Of a stretch of DNA of 64,000 nt, positions 20,488-29,447 are shown piece by piece (positions within the stretch are counted from its first letter, which is position 1; the number at the start of each line of letters is the position of its first letter). The translations under genes were made by a program, and so were the position numbers. The notes under the pieces are model-generated. The model made no database searches and was not told the origin of the DNA. It saw only the letters and a program-made list of their open reading frames with translations. Source of the stretch: Marinicauda algicola (GTDB taxonomy: Bacteria > Pseudomonadota > Alphaproteobacteria > Caulobacterales > Maricaulaceae); contig NZ_CP071057.1 of NCBI RefSeq assembly GCF_017161425.1, forward strand, positions 1,364,001 to 1,428,000, in the 5' to 3' direction.

Positions 20488-21351
20488 TCACGCGCGATAC
20501 CTGGCGTAGAGCGCGCAGAACAGCGCGGTCAGCGGCGCGGTCAGGAGGATCATCTTCAGCGCGCCGTGGACGAAGGACAGCGCGGCGAAGAGCGCGAGGG
20601 GCCCCGTCACCTCCCCCGTCGCGGCCACCATGGACTGCGCCGAGGCTGGGTAGACACCGAAGGCGGCCCCGGCGAGCGCGTTGAAGCCGGCAACGAGGGC
20701 GAGGCCCGGGACCAGCAGCGCGCCCGCGCTCGCCGTGATCGCCACGAAGCGCTTCGCCGACAGCGGCCAGACCTGCAGGATGCGGATGCGCCCGGCTTCC
20801 AGCGTCGCGGGCACGGCGAGGGAGAGCCGCGCGAACAGCCAGATCGAGAACACGGCAAAGCCCGCGATCAGCACCCCGGCGACGATCCACTCGCCCGGCC
20901 CGAACAGGGCGAAGATGTTGATGAAGCCCTCCGGCGGCTCGCTCATGCCGATGCGCTCGGCCCCGATCATGGCGAGCGCGGCGAGCATGAAGGCGAGCAC
21001 CAGGAGCGCGGTGCCGAGCACCGTGAAGCACAGCACCGCGACCAGCAGCGCCACCCAGACCATGCGCAGCCCGTCCGCGTCGAAGGCGAGGCCGAACGGC
21101 CCCGCCTGCGGCAGGCCCAGCGCCGCGCGGCCGTAGCCGGCGAGCGCGGCGGCGAAGGCGAAGAAGGCGGCGAGCGCGACGATCACCCCGCCGAGCGCGG
21201 CCCCGGACGACCCCGCCGCGGCGTAGACCGTGAGAAGGCTCTGCACGGTGAAAACGAGGCCATAGAGCCCCGCCCCGGCAAGCACGGTGCGGGCATGGGC
21301 GGGGACAAAGCGGAGAGCGGCGCGGATCGCGCCCGGTTCGATGACGGTCAT
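20488..21351 (-). CDS. Multi-pass membrane protein, unknown
   Basis: A 287-residue protein with six or more hydrophobic segments. The start at 21351 is preferred because it gives an N-terminal cytoplasmic stretch (VIEPGAIRAALRF) leading into a membrane helix; the open frame further upstream has non-coding composition. No motif links it to a known activity. Similar size, topology and strand suggest a relation to the 342-residue membrane protein 82 bases downstream. Confidence 0.65.
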   Translation of the reverse strand: MTVIEPGAIRAALRFVPAHARTVLAGAGLYGLVFTVQSLLTVYAAAGSSGAALGGVIVALAAFFAFAAALAGYGRAALGLPQAGPFGLAFDADGLRMVWVALLVAVLCFTVLGTALLVLAFMLAALAMIGAERIGMSEPPEGFINIFALFGPGEWIVAGVLIAGFAVFSIWLFARLSLAVPATLEAGRIRILQVWPLSAKRFVAITASAGALLVPGLALVAGFNALAGAAFGVYPASAQSMVAATGEVTGPLALFAALSFVHGALKMILLTAPLTALFCALYARYRA

Positions 21352-21658
21352 GGCCGCCGATCTAAGGCGAAACCGCGCCCCCGCCAAGCCGGGTGCGGCA
21401 ACGCGGCCCCCGGACTTGTCCCCGGCGGGGATAGCGGGAAATCGGACTCCTACAACGACTACCGGTCTCCGGATCGCGTGTGGGGGCTGAAAGGCGCGGT
21501 AAGAGCCGTTGGAGGTTTTGTCTCGGACGAACGGCATGGGCGAGAGTCGGCTCCCCGCTTCTCCGGGGCTGCGGCGCGTGAGCGCAGGTGCAAGCGAGGC
21601 GGTGATTCTATCGTGTCGCACACCGTCGGGGGACAAGATCGGCGGCGCCTCGATCGCG
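21352..21658. other. Intergenic region without a supported gene
   Basis: Open frames exist here but have no start, ribosome site or family features. The only structure seen is a short hairpin TCCCC-GGC-GGGGA (21419-21431). The region should hold the promoter of the membrane protein starting at 21351, but no clear -35/-10 pair is seen. Confidence 0.4.
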
Positions 21659-22399
21659 CTACTGCGCTCCGCCCTCCTCCTGCGGCCCCTCCGGGACTCG
21701 GCAGAGTCGCAGGTACTCGCCGACCCCCACCTGCAGGGAGGCGCAGGGATCGAGGGCGTAGACATGTACCGGCTGGAAGGAGCGCAGCAGCGCCCCGCTG
21801 GCGCGCAGTTCGGCAAGGACAGCCGCGCCGGCAGAGGCCGGATAGGCGTAGAGCAGCTCCGCGCGCCCTGCCGGGACGCGTTCGTCTTCGCCGACCCACA
21901 AAGCGACGATCACGCTGCTCGCGCGCTCCGGCTCCCCGATCAGGAGGGCCGGATCGAGGCGGGCCCCGGCGCAGGCGGTGTCGCGTGGCGGGTCCAGATA
22001 GGGCGACCGGGCGAAGCGGTAATCCAAGGCGACATATTCACCGGGCTCGGCCTGCGCCTCCGTCACGACCGCCAGCAGGGCGTCGGGCAGCACGTCTGGG
22101 AAGGCGTCGGAGACCCGGTCGGCCACGAAGGCGCTGTAGCCGGTCGAGGACGGGCCTTCCTGATGGCCGGCGACAAATCCCATCGCGGCAACGAGCGCCG
22201 CATCCTGCCGCCAGGGACAGTCGTCCGCCTCGATCAGGCGCAGCGTCTCGTCGGCGACGTGGCTGACCTCGTGCAGATCGCCGGCGCGCCAGGCCGCCTC
22301 GAGCCGGACAAGCCCCTCCCCGATCGTCCCGACCGGGTCTGCGGGTTCGACCGCCGCCGCTGCGAGGCCGAGGGCGAAGGCAAACAGGCCGGCGAACAC
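21659..22399 (-). CDS. Exported protein of unknown function
   Basis: A 246-residue protein with a signal peptide (MFAGLFAFALGLAAAAV) and no membrane segment afterwards. Four or five cysteines (for example DDCPW, DTACAG, LDPCAS, LRLCRV) suggest disulphides in the periplasm. No family is recognised. Its GTG start follows directly after the stop codon of the TonB-domain gene with no spacer, so it depends on translational coupling with that gene and probably shares its function. Confidence 0.65.
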   Translation of the reverse strand: MFAGLFAFALGLAAAAVEPADPVGTIGEGLVRLEAAWRAGDLHEVSHVADETLRLIEADDCPWRQDAALVAAMGFVAGHQEGPSSTGYSAFVADRVSDAFPDVLPDALLAVVTEAQAEPGEYVALDYRFARSPYLDPPRDTACAGARLDPALLIGEPERASSVIVALWVGEDERVPAGRAELLYAYPASAGAAVLAELRASGALLRSFQPVHVYALDPCASLQVGVGEYLRLCRVPEGPQEEGGAQ

Positions 22400-23563
22400 T
22401 CAGCCCTCCAGGATGTATTCGATGGTCGTCATCCGGCATTCCTGGCGCACCGGCTCGCCGCCGACACGGGCCGGATCGAAGCGCCAGCGCTCCACCGCCT
22501 CCACGGAGGGCTCGGCGAAGTCGGCAAACGGAATGGAGAACAGCACCTCGATGTCCTGCGTCCGGCCGGTCTCGTCGATCGCGTAGCGGATCACCACGAC
22601 GCCCTCAGCACCGGCCATGGCCGCGCGCTCAGGATATCGCGGCGGCCTGCGCTCCAGCGCTACGGCGTCGCGATTGGCCGGATCGTCGGCGAGTTCGGCG
22701 TCGCCGCGCTCGGCGCACTCCTGATAGCCCTCGCTCTCGCTTTCCACCTCCTCGACCATGCCTTCCCCGGCCAGGCGGCGGAACAGGGCGAGCCGGTCGT
22801 CGCTGTCGAGCCGGCCCCGGGCATAGTCCGCCCAGTATCCGAGCCCTGTACGCATCTCCGGATGCGACCCCTCGCGGACCATCCAGGTATGGGCGACCGA
22901 GAGCCAGTAGGCCGCGTCCGTATCCTCGCGCCTGGCCGCCGCCAGCGCCCCGAGATAGAAGGAGAGGAGGGCGAAATGGCCTTCCGAGGTGAGGTCGTGA
23001 TCGGCGAGCGCGTCGAACGCCTGTTGCGCCCGCAGGGCCGCGCCGCGCATCGATCCGTCCCGCCACAGGGCGTGTGCCTGGATGGCGCGGCTTAGGAAGA
23101 GCTCGTTGGCGCGCAGGCCGGGATCGATCTCCGTGGCGTTCTGCAACAGGTCGCCGGCCGTGTCGGCGAGCCGGATCGCGCCGCGCGTGTCGCCGGCGCT
23201 GAGCGCGGCCGTCGCGGCAAGGCGCCAGGTCTGGCCGATCACACCGGGGCTCTCGCCGATTTCCTGCTGCAGCCGTACGACGGCACGGTAGGCCGATCCC
23301 GCCTCCTCGTATCGGCCGAGCGCATCGGCGAGCTGGGCATAGTTGTCGGCGAGCGTTGCGGTCACGACCGGGTCGTAATCGGCCGCCTCGGCCGCCCGCC
23401 AGGCCGCGTGGGCGGCCGGCAGCGCACGCTCGTAGTCCTCCGCCTGCATCGCCGCATTGTAGGCCACATAGCTGCGGCGCACATCCTCCGGCAGATCGGA
23501 CTGGGCGGATGCGGAACCGGCCGCGACGACCAGAGCCACCGCGGCAAGCCACGATCTAAACAT
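22400..23563 (-). CDS. Exported TPR protein with C-terminal TonB domain
   Basis: A 387-residue protein. The signal peptide (WLAAVALVVAAGSASAQ) is followed by helical TPR-like repeats to about residue 290 (NAAMQAEDYERALPAAHAAW and similar units). The C-terminal ~85 residues form a TonB_C-like domain: PPRYPERAAMAGAEGVVVI, then DETGRTQDIEV and AVERWRFDPA. It lacks the N-terminal membrane anchor and Pro-rich spacer of a true TonB, so it is a free periplasmic TonB-domain protein of unknown target. It is divergent from trmFO and coupled to the next gene. Confidence 0.8.
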   Translation of the reverse strand: MFRSWLAAVALVVAAGSASAQSDLPEDVRRSYVAYNAAMQAEDYERALPAAHAAWRAAEAADYDPVVTATLADNYAQLADALGRYEEAGSAYRAVVRLQQEIGESPGVIGQTWRLAATAALSAGDTRGAIRLADTAGDLLQNATEIDPGLRANELFLSRAIQAHALWRDGSMRGAALRAQQAFDALADHDLTSEGHFALLSFYLGALAAARREDTDAAYWLSVAHTWMVREGSHPEMRTGLGYWADYARGRLDSDDRLALFRRLAGEGMVEEVESESEGYQECAERGDAELADDPANRDAVALERRPPRYPERAAMAGAEGVVVIRYAIDETGRTQDIEVLFSIPFADFAEPSVEAVERWRFDPARVGGEPVRQECRMTTIEYILEG

Positions 23564-23680
23564 GACGTCCTCCTCCCCTGACATGCGAATTAGCAACCAG
23601 AAGGCGGGCAGGGTCAAGCGCTGCGCCCCGAACCGGAAGAGCCTTTGAGCCGTCGCGCGAAAACCCCTATATCCCCACCC

Positions 23681-25081
23681 ATGACACATACACCCATACA
23701 CATCGTCGGCGGCGGCATGGCCGGGTCGGAAGCGGCCTGGCAGGCGGCAGAGGCCGGGGCGAAGGTCGTGCTGCACGAGATGCGGCCCGTGCGGAAGACC
23801 GAGGCGCATCAGACCGATGGCCTTGCAGAGCTCGTGTGCTCGAACAGCTTCCGCTCCGACGACGCGGCGACCAATGCGGTCGGCCTCCTGCACGAGGAGA
23901 TGCGCCGGGCGAACTCGCTGATCATGGCGATGGGCGATGCCCACCAGGTGCCCGCCGGCGGCGCGCTGGCGGTCGACCGCGAGGCGTTCTCGCGCGCGGT
24001 GACGCAGAAGCTGGAAGCCCATCCCAATATCGAGATCCGCCGCGAGGAGATCGCCGGCCTGCCCCCGCAAGAGTGGGACAGCGTGATCATCGCGACCGGC
24101 CCCCTCACCTCCCCGGCGCTGGCCAAGGCCGTGCACGATCTCACCGGAGAGGGCGAGCTCGCCTTCTTCGACGCGATCGCGCCGATCGTCTATGCCGAGA
24201 CGATAGACATGGACATTGCCTGGAAGCAGTCGCGCTACGACAAGGGCGACACCGAGGAGGACCGGGCGGCCTATATCAACTGCCCGATGAACCGCGAGCA
24301 GTACCACGCCTTCGTGGAGGCCCTGCTCGCCGCGCCCCAGACCGAGTTCAAGGACTGGGAGAAGGACACGCCCTATTTCGAGGCCTGCCTGCCGATCGAG
24401 GTGATGGCCGAACGCGGCGTGGAGACGCTGCGCCACGGCCCGATGAAGCCGCGCGGGCTGACCAATGCGCACGATCCCCAGACCAAGCCCTATGCGGTCG
24501 TCCAGCTCAGGCAGGACAATGCGCTGGGCACGCTGTTCAACATGGTCGGTTTCCAGACCAAGCTGAAATACGGCGCCCAGACCGACATCTTCCGCATGAT
24601 CCCGGGGCTGGAGAATGCGAGCTTCGCGCGCCTGGGCGGCATTCACAGGAACACCTTCCTGAATTCGCCGAAGCTCCTGGACGGCGTCATGCGCCTGAAG
24701 GCGCGGCCGAGCCTTCGCTTCGCCGGCCAGATCACGGGCGTGGAGGGCTATGTGGAAAGCGCGGCAATGGGCCTGCTCGCGGGACGCTTCGCGGCCGCCG
24801 AGAGGCTCGGCCGGGACGTCACCCCGCCCCCGGCGACGACGGCGCTCGGATCGCTGCTGACCCACATCACCACCGGCCACGTGCCCGGCAAGAAGGGCGC
24901 CTTCCAGCCGATGAACGTCAACTTCGGCCTGTTTCCCGATATCGAGGGCCCGGCGCGGGGCCCCAACGGGGAACGCCTGCGCGGCAAGGCGAAGTCCGAC
25001 GCCAAGAAGCGCGCCCAGAGTGCGCGGGCGCTGAACGATGTGGATGCCTGGCTCGGGTTGAAGGCGCAGGCGGCGGAGTAG
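23681..25081 (+). CDS. trmFO: tRNA (uracil-54-C5)-methyltransferase, folate/FAD-dependent
   Basis: A 466-residue TrmFO that methylates U54 of tRNA using methylenetetrahydrofolate and FADH2. The N-terminus has the dinucleotide-binding motif [14 protein letters not shown]. Family elements [20 protein letters not shown]-like and [13 protein letters not shown] follow, along with [13 protein letters not shown] near the C-terminus. The ATG at 23681 places the FAD motif right at the N-terminus; the upstream TTG would add an unrelated leader. Its stop abuts the stop of the convergent phytoene-synthase-like gene. Confidence 0.95.
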   Translation: MTHTPIHIVGGGMAGSEAAWQAAEAGAKVVLHEMRPVRKTEAHQTDGLAELVCSNSFRSDDAATNAVGLLHEEMRRANSLIMAMGDAHQVPAGGALAVDREAFSRAVTQKLEAHPNIEIRREEIAGLPPQEWDSVIIATGPLTSPALAKAVHDLTGEGELAFFDAIAPIVYAETIDMDIAWKQSRYDKGDTEEDRAAYINCPMNREQYHAFVEALLAAPQTEFKDWEKDTPYFEACLPIEVMAERGVETLRHGPMKPRGLTNAHDPQTKPYAVVQLRQDNALGTLFNMVGFQTKLKYGAQTDIFRMIPGLENASFARLGGIHRNTFLNSPKLLDGVMRLKARPSLRFAGQITGVEGYVESAAMGLLAGRFAAAERLGRDVTPPPATTALGSLLTHITTGHVPGKKGAFQPMNVNFGLFPDIEGPARGPNGERLRGKAKSDAKKRAQSARALNDVDAWLGLKAQAAE

Positions 25082-25927
25082 CTACACCCGCCCGGTGAGA
25101 CTGCCCCAAACCAGGCGCCACTGGCGGGTGAAGAGGGGGCGGTCGATCGTTTCGCGGTAGGGGTCCTTCGCGGCCTTCGCCTCGCGCAGGTATCCGCGGG
25201 CGAGGCCGGCATAGCCGACGGCGGGGAAGACCTCCGCCGGCAGGGCGGCGCGCGTGCGCTTCAGCATGGCGGCGTGGCTTCTCGCCTCCTCGAACAGGCC
25301 CTTCATGGCGTCCCTGACCGCGGCCGCCTTGCGCCCGCGCTGCAGCTCGGCCTCGGTCAGGCCGTGGGCCGCCATCTCCTCGGCGGCGAACGGCGGCCGG
25401 CCGGCGCTCGCGAGGCGGGGCAGAGCGCGCACGAGACCGGCAAAGCCCCACAGCCGTCCGGCGGCGTGGACGGCCGCGCCGGCTTCTCCGGTGAGGTCGA
25501 TATCGGGTTTTGCCAGGCCGACTGCGGCGCGCATCACCGCGACGGCAGTGCGGTCGACATAATCGAGCCGGTCCTGCCGGGTCGGGAACGGGCCGGCACC
25601 GAGATCGGCGCTCCTGGCCTCGACGATCTCCAGCAGCGTCGCCTTGTCCGGCGCGCCGGGGGCGTGCCGGAGTTCGGAGAGCGCCTCGTAGATGTCGTGG
25701 CGGCGCACCCGGGGCGGGTCGGCGTAGAGATCCTCGACCGCCTCGCGCGCCCACTGAAGGCGCATCTCCCCGATCATCGGCTCGCTCACCGCGTCGGGTA
25801 TGCGCGCGATCTCCTGGTAGAAGGCGTAGAGCGCGAACAGCCGGCCGCGCACCTGCGGCGGCGCGAACAGGGCGGCCAGGCGCCGGTCGGGATCGGTGCT
25901 GGCGAGGAGGGCGTCGAAATCGGTCAC
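25082..25927 (-). CDS. Squalene/phytoene synthase family protein
   Basis: A 281-residue protein starting at a GTG with a GGAAG site nine bases upstream. It has a trans-isoprenyl-synthase-like fold: ALYAFYQEIARIPDAVSEPMIGEMRLQWWRE-like sequence near 30-60 and AAGRLWGFAGLVRALP in the middle. The DxxxD metal motifs of true squalene synthases are reduced, with only RIPD and similar fragments visible. That fits the NDUFAF6-like branch, associated with complex I assembly, better than carotenoid synthesis. Relatives often sit beside the secDF-Mth938 genes; here two plus-strand genes intervene. Confidence 0.78.
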   Translation of the reverse strand: MTDFDALLASTDPDRRLAALFAPPQVRGRLFALYAFYQEIARIPDAVSEPMIGEMRLQWAREAVEDLYADPPRVRRHDIYEALSELRHAPGAPDKATLLEIVEARSADLGAGPFPTRQDRLDYVDRTAVAVMRAAVGLAKPDIDLTGEAGAAVHAAGRLWGFAGLVRALPRLASAGRPPFAAEEMAAHGLTEAELQRGRKAAAVRDAMKGLFEEARSHAAMLKRTRAALPAEVFPAVGYAGLARGYLREAKAAKDPYRETIDRPLFTRQWRLVWGSLTGRV

Positions 25928-26055
25928 GATTTGAAACTTCCGCGGTGGACACGAGGGCGCGCGGACCCATATGAAGTTCGAATTACCAAAGGCCAACCCA
26001 ATGGCACCGTTGCGCGTTGGTCTTTCACACCCGTCGACCAAGGAGAGTTTTCACC

Positions 26056-26661
26056 ATGGCCTTTTCCCTGCCCGACCTGCCCTATTCCAAGGACGCCCTC
26101 GCGCCTCACATTTCCTCGGACACGCTGGAATTCCACCACGGAAAGCACCACAAGGCCTATGTCGACAAGGCGAATGACGCGGTCAAAGGCACCGACATGG
26201 AAGGCCAGGACCTCGTCGACGTGATCCGCAAGTCCTGGGCGTCGAAGAATATGGGCGTGTTCAACAACGCCGCCCAGATCTGGAACCATACCTTCTACTG
26301 GCACTCGATGACCCCGAACGGCGGCGGCAAGCCCTCCGGCGAGATCGCGAGCGCGATCGACAGCACCTTCGGGTCCTACGACACGTTCGTCGAGCAGTTC
26401 AAGACGGCCGGCGTCGGCCAGTTCGGCTCGGGCTGGGCCTGGCTGGTGGCCAAGAACGGCAAGCTGGAAGTCACCAAGACGCCGAATGCGGAAAACCCGC
26501 TGCAGACCGCCGATGGCGGCACCCCGCTCCTGACCATGGACGTGTGGGAGCACGCCTATTATCTCGACTACCAGAACCGGCGCCCGGACTATATCGGCGC
26601 CTTCCTGGAGCACCTGGTGAACTGGGAGTTCGCGAACGAAAACCTGAAGAAAGCGCGCTGA
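26056..26661 (+). CDS. sodB: Superoxide dismutase, Fe type
   Basis: A 201-residue superoxide dismutase. Metal ligands are in the usual places: HHGKHHKAYV near residue 27, NHTFYWHSM around 77, and DVWEHAYYLDYQNRRPDY toward the end. AAQIWNHTFYW and FGSGWAW favour the iron (or cambialistic) form over strict Mn. There is no signal peptide, so it acts in the cytoplasm on superoxide. The start has an AAGGAGAG site directly upstream. A hairpin after the stop looks like its terminator. Confidence 0.95.
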   Translation: MAFSLPDLPYSKDALAPHISSDTLEFHHGKHHKAYVDKANDAVKGTDMEGQDLVDVIRKSWASKNMGVFNNAAQIWNHTFYWHSMTPNGGGKPSGEIASAIDSTFGSYDTFVEQFKTAGVGQFGSGWAWLVAKNGKLEVTKTPNAENPLQTADGGTPLLTMDVWEHAYYLDYQNRRPDYIGAFLEHLVNWEFANENLKKAR

Positions 26662-26689
26662 CGTGCGTCTTCTTCGTTGATTTACCGGG

Positions 26690-26715
26690 CGGCCGCGGCA
26701 AACCTGTCGCGGCCG
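26690..26715 (+). terminator. Hairpin terminator after sodB
   Basis: CGGCCGCG-N10-CGCGGCCG is a perfect eight-pair stem beginning 28 bases after the sodB stop and followed by TTTCC. The T-run is short, so it is a plausible but not certain intrinsic terminator. It ends 21 bases before the next start. Confidence 0.5.
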
Positions 26716-26736
26716 TTTCCGTCTGGGGGATTGTCC

Positions 26737-28056
26737 ATGCTGCACCGTTCCTGGCTCGTGCTCGCGCTCGCCTCGGCCATCACCCTGTCGGCCTGCGGGC
26801 CGCGCGAGCCGGAGAGACAGGCGCCCGTGCCGGCGCAGGCGGCGGTCACGCCGGCGGCGCCCGAGCGCAGCCTCGACGCGGACGCCCTCGCCGCCCTGGA
26901 TGCGCGCCTCGAGGCCCTGGCCGCGGCACAGGAGCGCTCCGGCTTCGTGGCGATCCTGGCGCGCGACGGCGAGGTCGTGCATGTCTCCGAGGCCGGCCAT
27001 GCCGATATCGCGGCCGGGCGGGAAATGACCGCCGACACCGTGGTGCGCGTCGCCTCGATGACCAAGCCGGTGACGGCGGTCGCGATCATGATGCTGGTAC
27101 AGGACGGGACGATCGCGCTGGACGATCCCGTGTCCGACTACATTCCCGCCTTTGCCGAGGCGCGCGTGGCGACCTCGCTCACCCGCGACGAGGCCTACGA
27201 GATCCCGACAGAGCCCCTGGCACGGCCGATCACGATCCGCGACCTGCTCACCCACACCTCCGGGATCGGCTACATCTTCGACTACGAGACCAATCTCGGC
27301 GCACTCTATCTCGGCCACAACATCTACGAGATGGAGGGCACGATGGACGAGCGCATGGAAACCCTCGCCGGCCTGCCGCTCTACTTCCAGCCGGGCGAGC
27401 GCTGGTTCTATTCCTACGCCAACGACGTGCTCGGACGCGTCGTGGAGGTGGCCTCCGGCCAGCGCCTGGAAGCCTTCATGGATGCACGCATCTTCACCCC
27501 GTTGGGCATGGAGGACACGAGCTTCTTCCTCACCCCCGAGCTCGAGGCGCGCCTGGCCACGCTCTACACCCACGGCGAGGACGGGGCGCTCGTCGCGGTG
27601 CCGGTCGAGAACGATCTCATCCGCTATACCGACATCGAGGCGGGCGGCGCGGGCCTGTTCTCCACGGCGAACGACTATATCCGCTTCGCCATGATGCTCG
27701 CCAATGGCGGCGAACTGGACGGGGTGCGACTGCTCGAGGCCGAGACGGTGGCGGACATGGTCACCGCCCATGTCGGCCTCGACCGCATGCCCGAGGCGAT
27801 GCGCGCGCGCAATCTCGCCTATGGCTACGGTCTGGGCGTCTACGTCGCCGATGCGCCCGAAGGGAGCGCCCGCGCCGGCGATTTCGGCTGGGGCGGCTAT
27901 TTCGACACCGATTTCTTCGTGAGCCCCGCCACCGGCCTTGCCGGCGTCGTCATGGCCCAGGAAGAGCCGGGCCCCACGACGTCGGAGACGATCGGCGCGC
28001 GCGCGGTGTTCCGGACGCTCGCGGCGCAGGCGGTGGAAGAGGGCGTGGAGGGGTAG
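26737..28056 (+). CDS. Lipoprotein serine hydrolase, beta-lactamase (class C/EstB) family
   Basis: A 439-residue protein. The N-terminus has a lipoprotein signal with lipobox LSAC (cysteine about residue 18). The catalytic SxxK is in VASMTKPVTAV and the YxN in YSYANDVLG; a GGAGLFST motif and a C-terminal GWGGYFDTDFF segment are also typical of esterase/DD-peptidase-like members. It is probably an esterase or peptidase at the envelope rather than a drug-hydrolysing lactamase. The upstream in-frame ATG is 60 bases away and would put the lipobox too far from the N-terminus. Confidence 0.85.
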   Translation: MLHRSWLVLALASAITLSACGPREPERQAPVPAQAAVTPAAPERSLDADALAALDARLEALAAAQERSGFVAILARDGEVVHVSEAGHADIAAGREMTADTVVRVASMTKPVTAVAIMMLVQDGTIALDDPVSDYIPAFAEARVATSLTRDEAYEIPTEPLARPITIRDLLTHTSGIGYIFDYETNLGALYLGHNIYEMEGTMDERMETLAGLPLYFQPGERWFYSYANDVLGRVVEVASGQRLEAFMDARIFTPLGMEDTSFFLTPELEARLATLYTHGEDGALVAVPVENDLIRYTDIEAGGAGLFSTANDYIRFAMMLANGGELDGVRLLEAETVADMVTAHVGLDRMPEAMRARNLAYGYGLGVYVADAPEGSARAGDFGWGGYFDTDFFVSPATGLAGVVMAQEEPGPTTSETIGARAVFRTLAAQAVEEGVEG

Positions 28057-28060
28057 CCCC

Positions 28061-28444
28061 TCACACCGCCATCAGCGCCGCCCCGACACGACGGGATTCC
28101 CCGGCGATGAGATTGTAGAGGCGGCAGGCGGCGGGGGTGTCGGCGACCTCTAGGCCGATGCCGGCCTCGCGCAGGGCCTTCCTCAGCTCGGTCGCGGGAT
28201 GGCGCATGGCCGGTCCGACGCCGAGCACCAGCACGTCCGGCCTGTCGGCAGCGTCCAGGAAGAGCGAGAGATCGGCCGCCGCGACGTCCTTCGGCCCCGC
28301 CGCGTCGCCGCGCGGCCAGGGATGGACCTCGCCGGCGAAGAGCAGGATCGAGCCCTCGTGGCGCCTGCCCGCGATGCGAAAGCCGCCATCGCCGAAGGCG
28401 TCGATCGGCAGCGGCGCGTCGGGGGCCCGCTCGCGCCGGGCCAT
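28061..28444 (-). CDS. Mth938-like domain protein (DUF498)
   Basis: A 127-residue cytoplasmic protein with the Mth938/NDUFAF3-like fold marks: IDAFGDGGFRIAGRRHEGSIL near the N-terminus, DVLVLGVGPAMRHP in the middle and TPAACRLYNLIAGESRRVGAALM at the end. Eukaryotic relatives (NDUFAF3) act in complex I assembly; the bacterial role is unproven. The start overlaps the secF stop (TGATG), placing it last in the yajC-secD-secF operon, a common order in alphaproteobacteria. Confidence 0.88.
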   Translation of the reverse strand: MARRERAPDAPLPIDAFGDGGFRIAGRRHEGSILLFAGEVHPWPRGDAAGPKDVAAADLSLFLDAADRPDVLVLGVGPAMRHPATELRKALREAGIGLEVADTPAACRLYNLIAGESRRVGAALMAV

Positions 28445-29433
28445 CACGCCTCCTCGTCTTCTTCGCTGGAGCGCTTGACGCCGGTCAGCATGAGCAGAGG
28501 CGCGCCGACGAAGACGGAGGAGTAGGTGCCGATCAGGATGCCCCAGATGAGCGCGACGGCGAAGCCCTGCAGCGCGGCCCCGCCGATCGTGGCCATCGCC
28601 ACGAGCGCGACGAGCGTCGTGCCCGAGGTCATGAAGGTGCGCGAGAGCGTCTGGTTGATCGCCTTGTCGAGGACTTCGGGCAGCGGCATCGTCTTGTACT
28701 TGCGCAATTCCTCGCGGATGCGGTCGTAGACGACGACGGTGTCGTTCATCGAATAGCCCACGATGGTCAGGATCGCCGCGATGGTGGAGAGGTTGAACTC
28801 CATCTGCGTGACCGCGAAGAAGCCGATCGTGGCGACCACGTCGTGGGTCAGGGCGAGCACGGCGCCGATCGAGTACTGCCACTCGAAGCGGAACCAGATA
28901 TAGACCAGCATCAGGAACAGCGCGGCGAGAACCGCCATCACGCCCTTCTCGACGAGTTCGCCGGAGACCTGCGGGCCGACCACCTCGAGGCGGCGGTATT
29001 CGATGCCGGGGAAGGCCTGCGACAGCTCGGCCTGGACCACGGCGCGCACGCCCTGCTGGGCGGCTTCCGCATCGAGGTCCTCCGGCCAGGCGTCCCGGCC
29101 CGCGGGCGGGGGCAGCGCGCGCACCGCCTCGGGCTCCATCGTGCCGACCGTGATCAGCACCTCGTCCGCGCCGCCGAACCCCTGGACATTGATGTCGGCA
29201 AGGCCCAGCCCGTTGAGAGTCGAGCGGATCGCACCGAGATCGGCCGGGCCCTCGGTCTGCACCTCGATCAGCGTGCCGCCACGAAAGTCGATCCCGAAAT
29301 TCAGACCGATCGCGAAGAAGGCCGCGATCGAGCCGATCATCAGGGCGAGCGAGATGGCGAAGGCCGCGAAGCGCAGCCGGATGAACCTGAACTTCGTTTC
29401 GACCGGAAAGAACCGTATGAGAGCGATCTTCAT
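28444..29433 (-). CDS. secF: Protein translocase subunit SecF
   Basis: A 329-residue inner-membrane protein with six membrane segments. The first periplasmic entry has GLNFGIDFRGGTLIEV, a diagnostic SecF/SecD motif. The region around MNDTVVVYDRIREEL and the pattern of later helices (SRTFMTSGTTLVALVAM) are typical. With SecD it uses the proton gradient to pull exported proteins through SecYEG. It follows secD by 14 bases and precedes the Mth938 gene with a one-base overlap. Confidence 0.95.
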   Translation of the reverse strand: MKIALIRFFPVETKFRFIRLRFAAFAISLALMIGSIAAFFAIGLNFGIDFRGGTLIEVQTEGPADLGAIRSTLNGLGLADINVQGFGGADEVLITVGTMEPEAVRALPPPAGRDAWPEDLDAEAAQQGVRAVVQAELSQAFPGIEYRRLEVVGPQVSGELVEKGVMAVLAALFLMLVYIWFRFEWQYSIGAVLALTHDVVATIGFFAVTQMEFNLSTIAAILTIVGYSMNDTVVVYDRIREELRKYKTMPLPEVLDKAINQTLSRTFMTSGTTLVALVAMATIGGAALQGFAVALIWGILIGTYSSVFVGAPLLMLTGVKRSSEEDEEA

Positions 29434-29447
29434 GGGAGCGGTCCTTC

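Noticed and set aside
26737-28056. Antibiotic-resistance beta-lactamase (class C)
   Set aside because: SxxK and YxN are present, but the lipoprotein signal, GGAGLFST motif and size fit an esterase/DD-peptidase-like serine hydrolase better.
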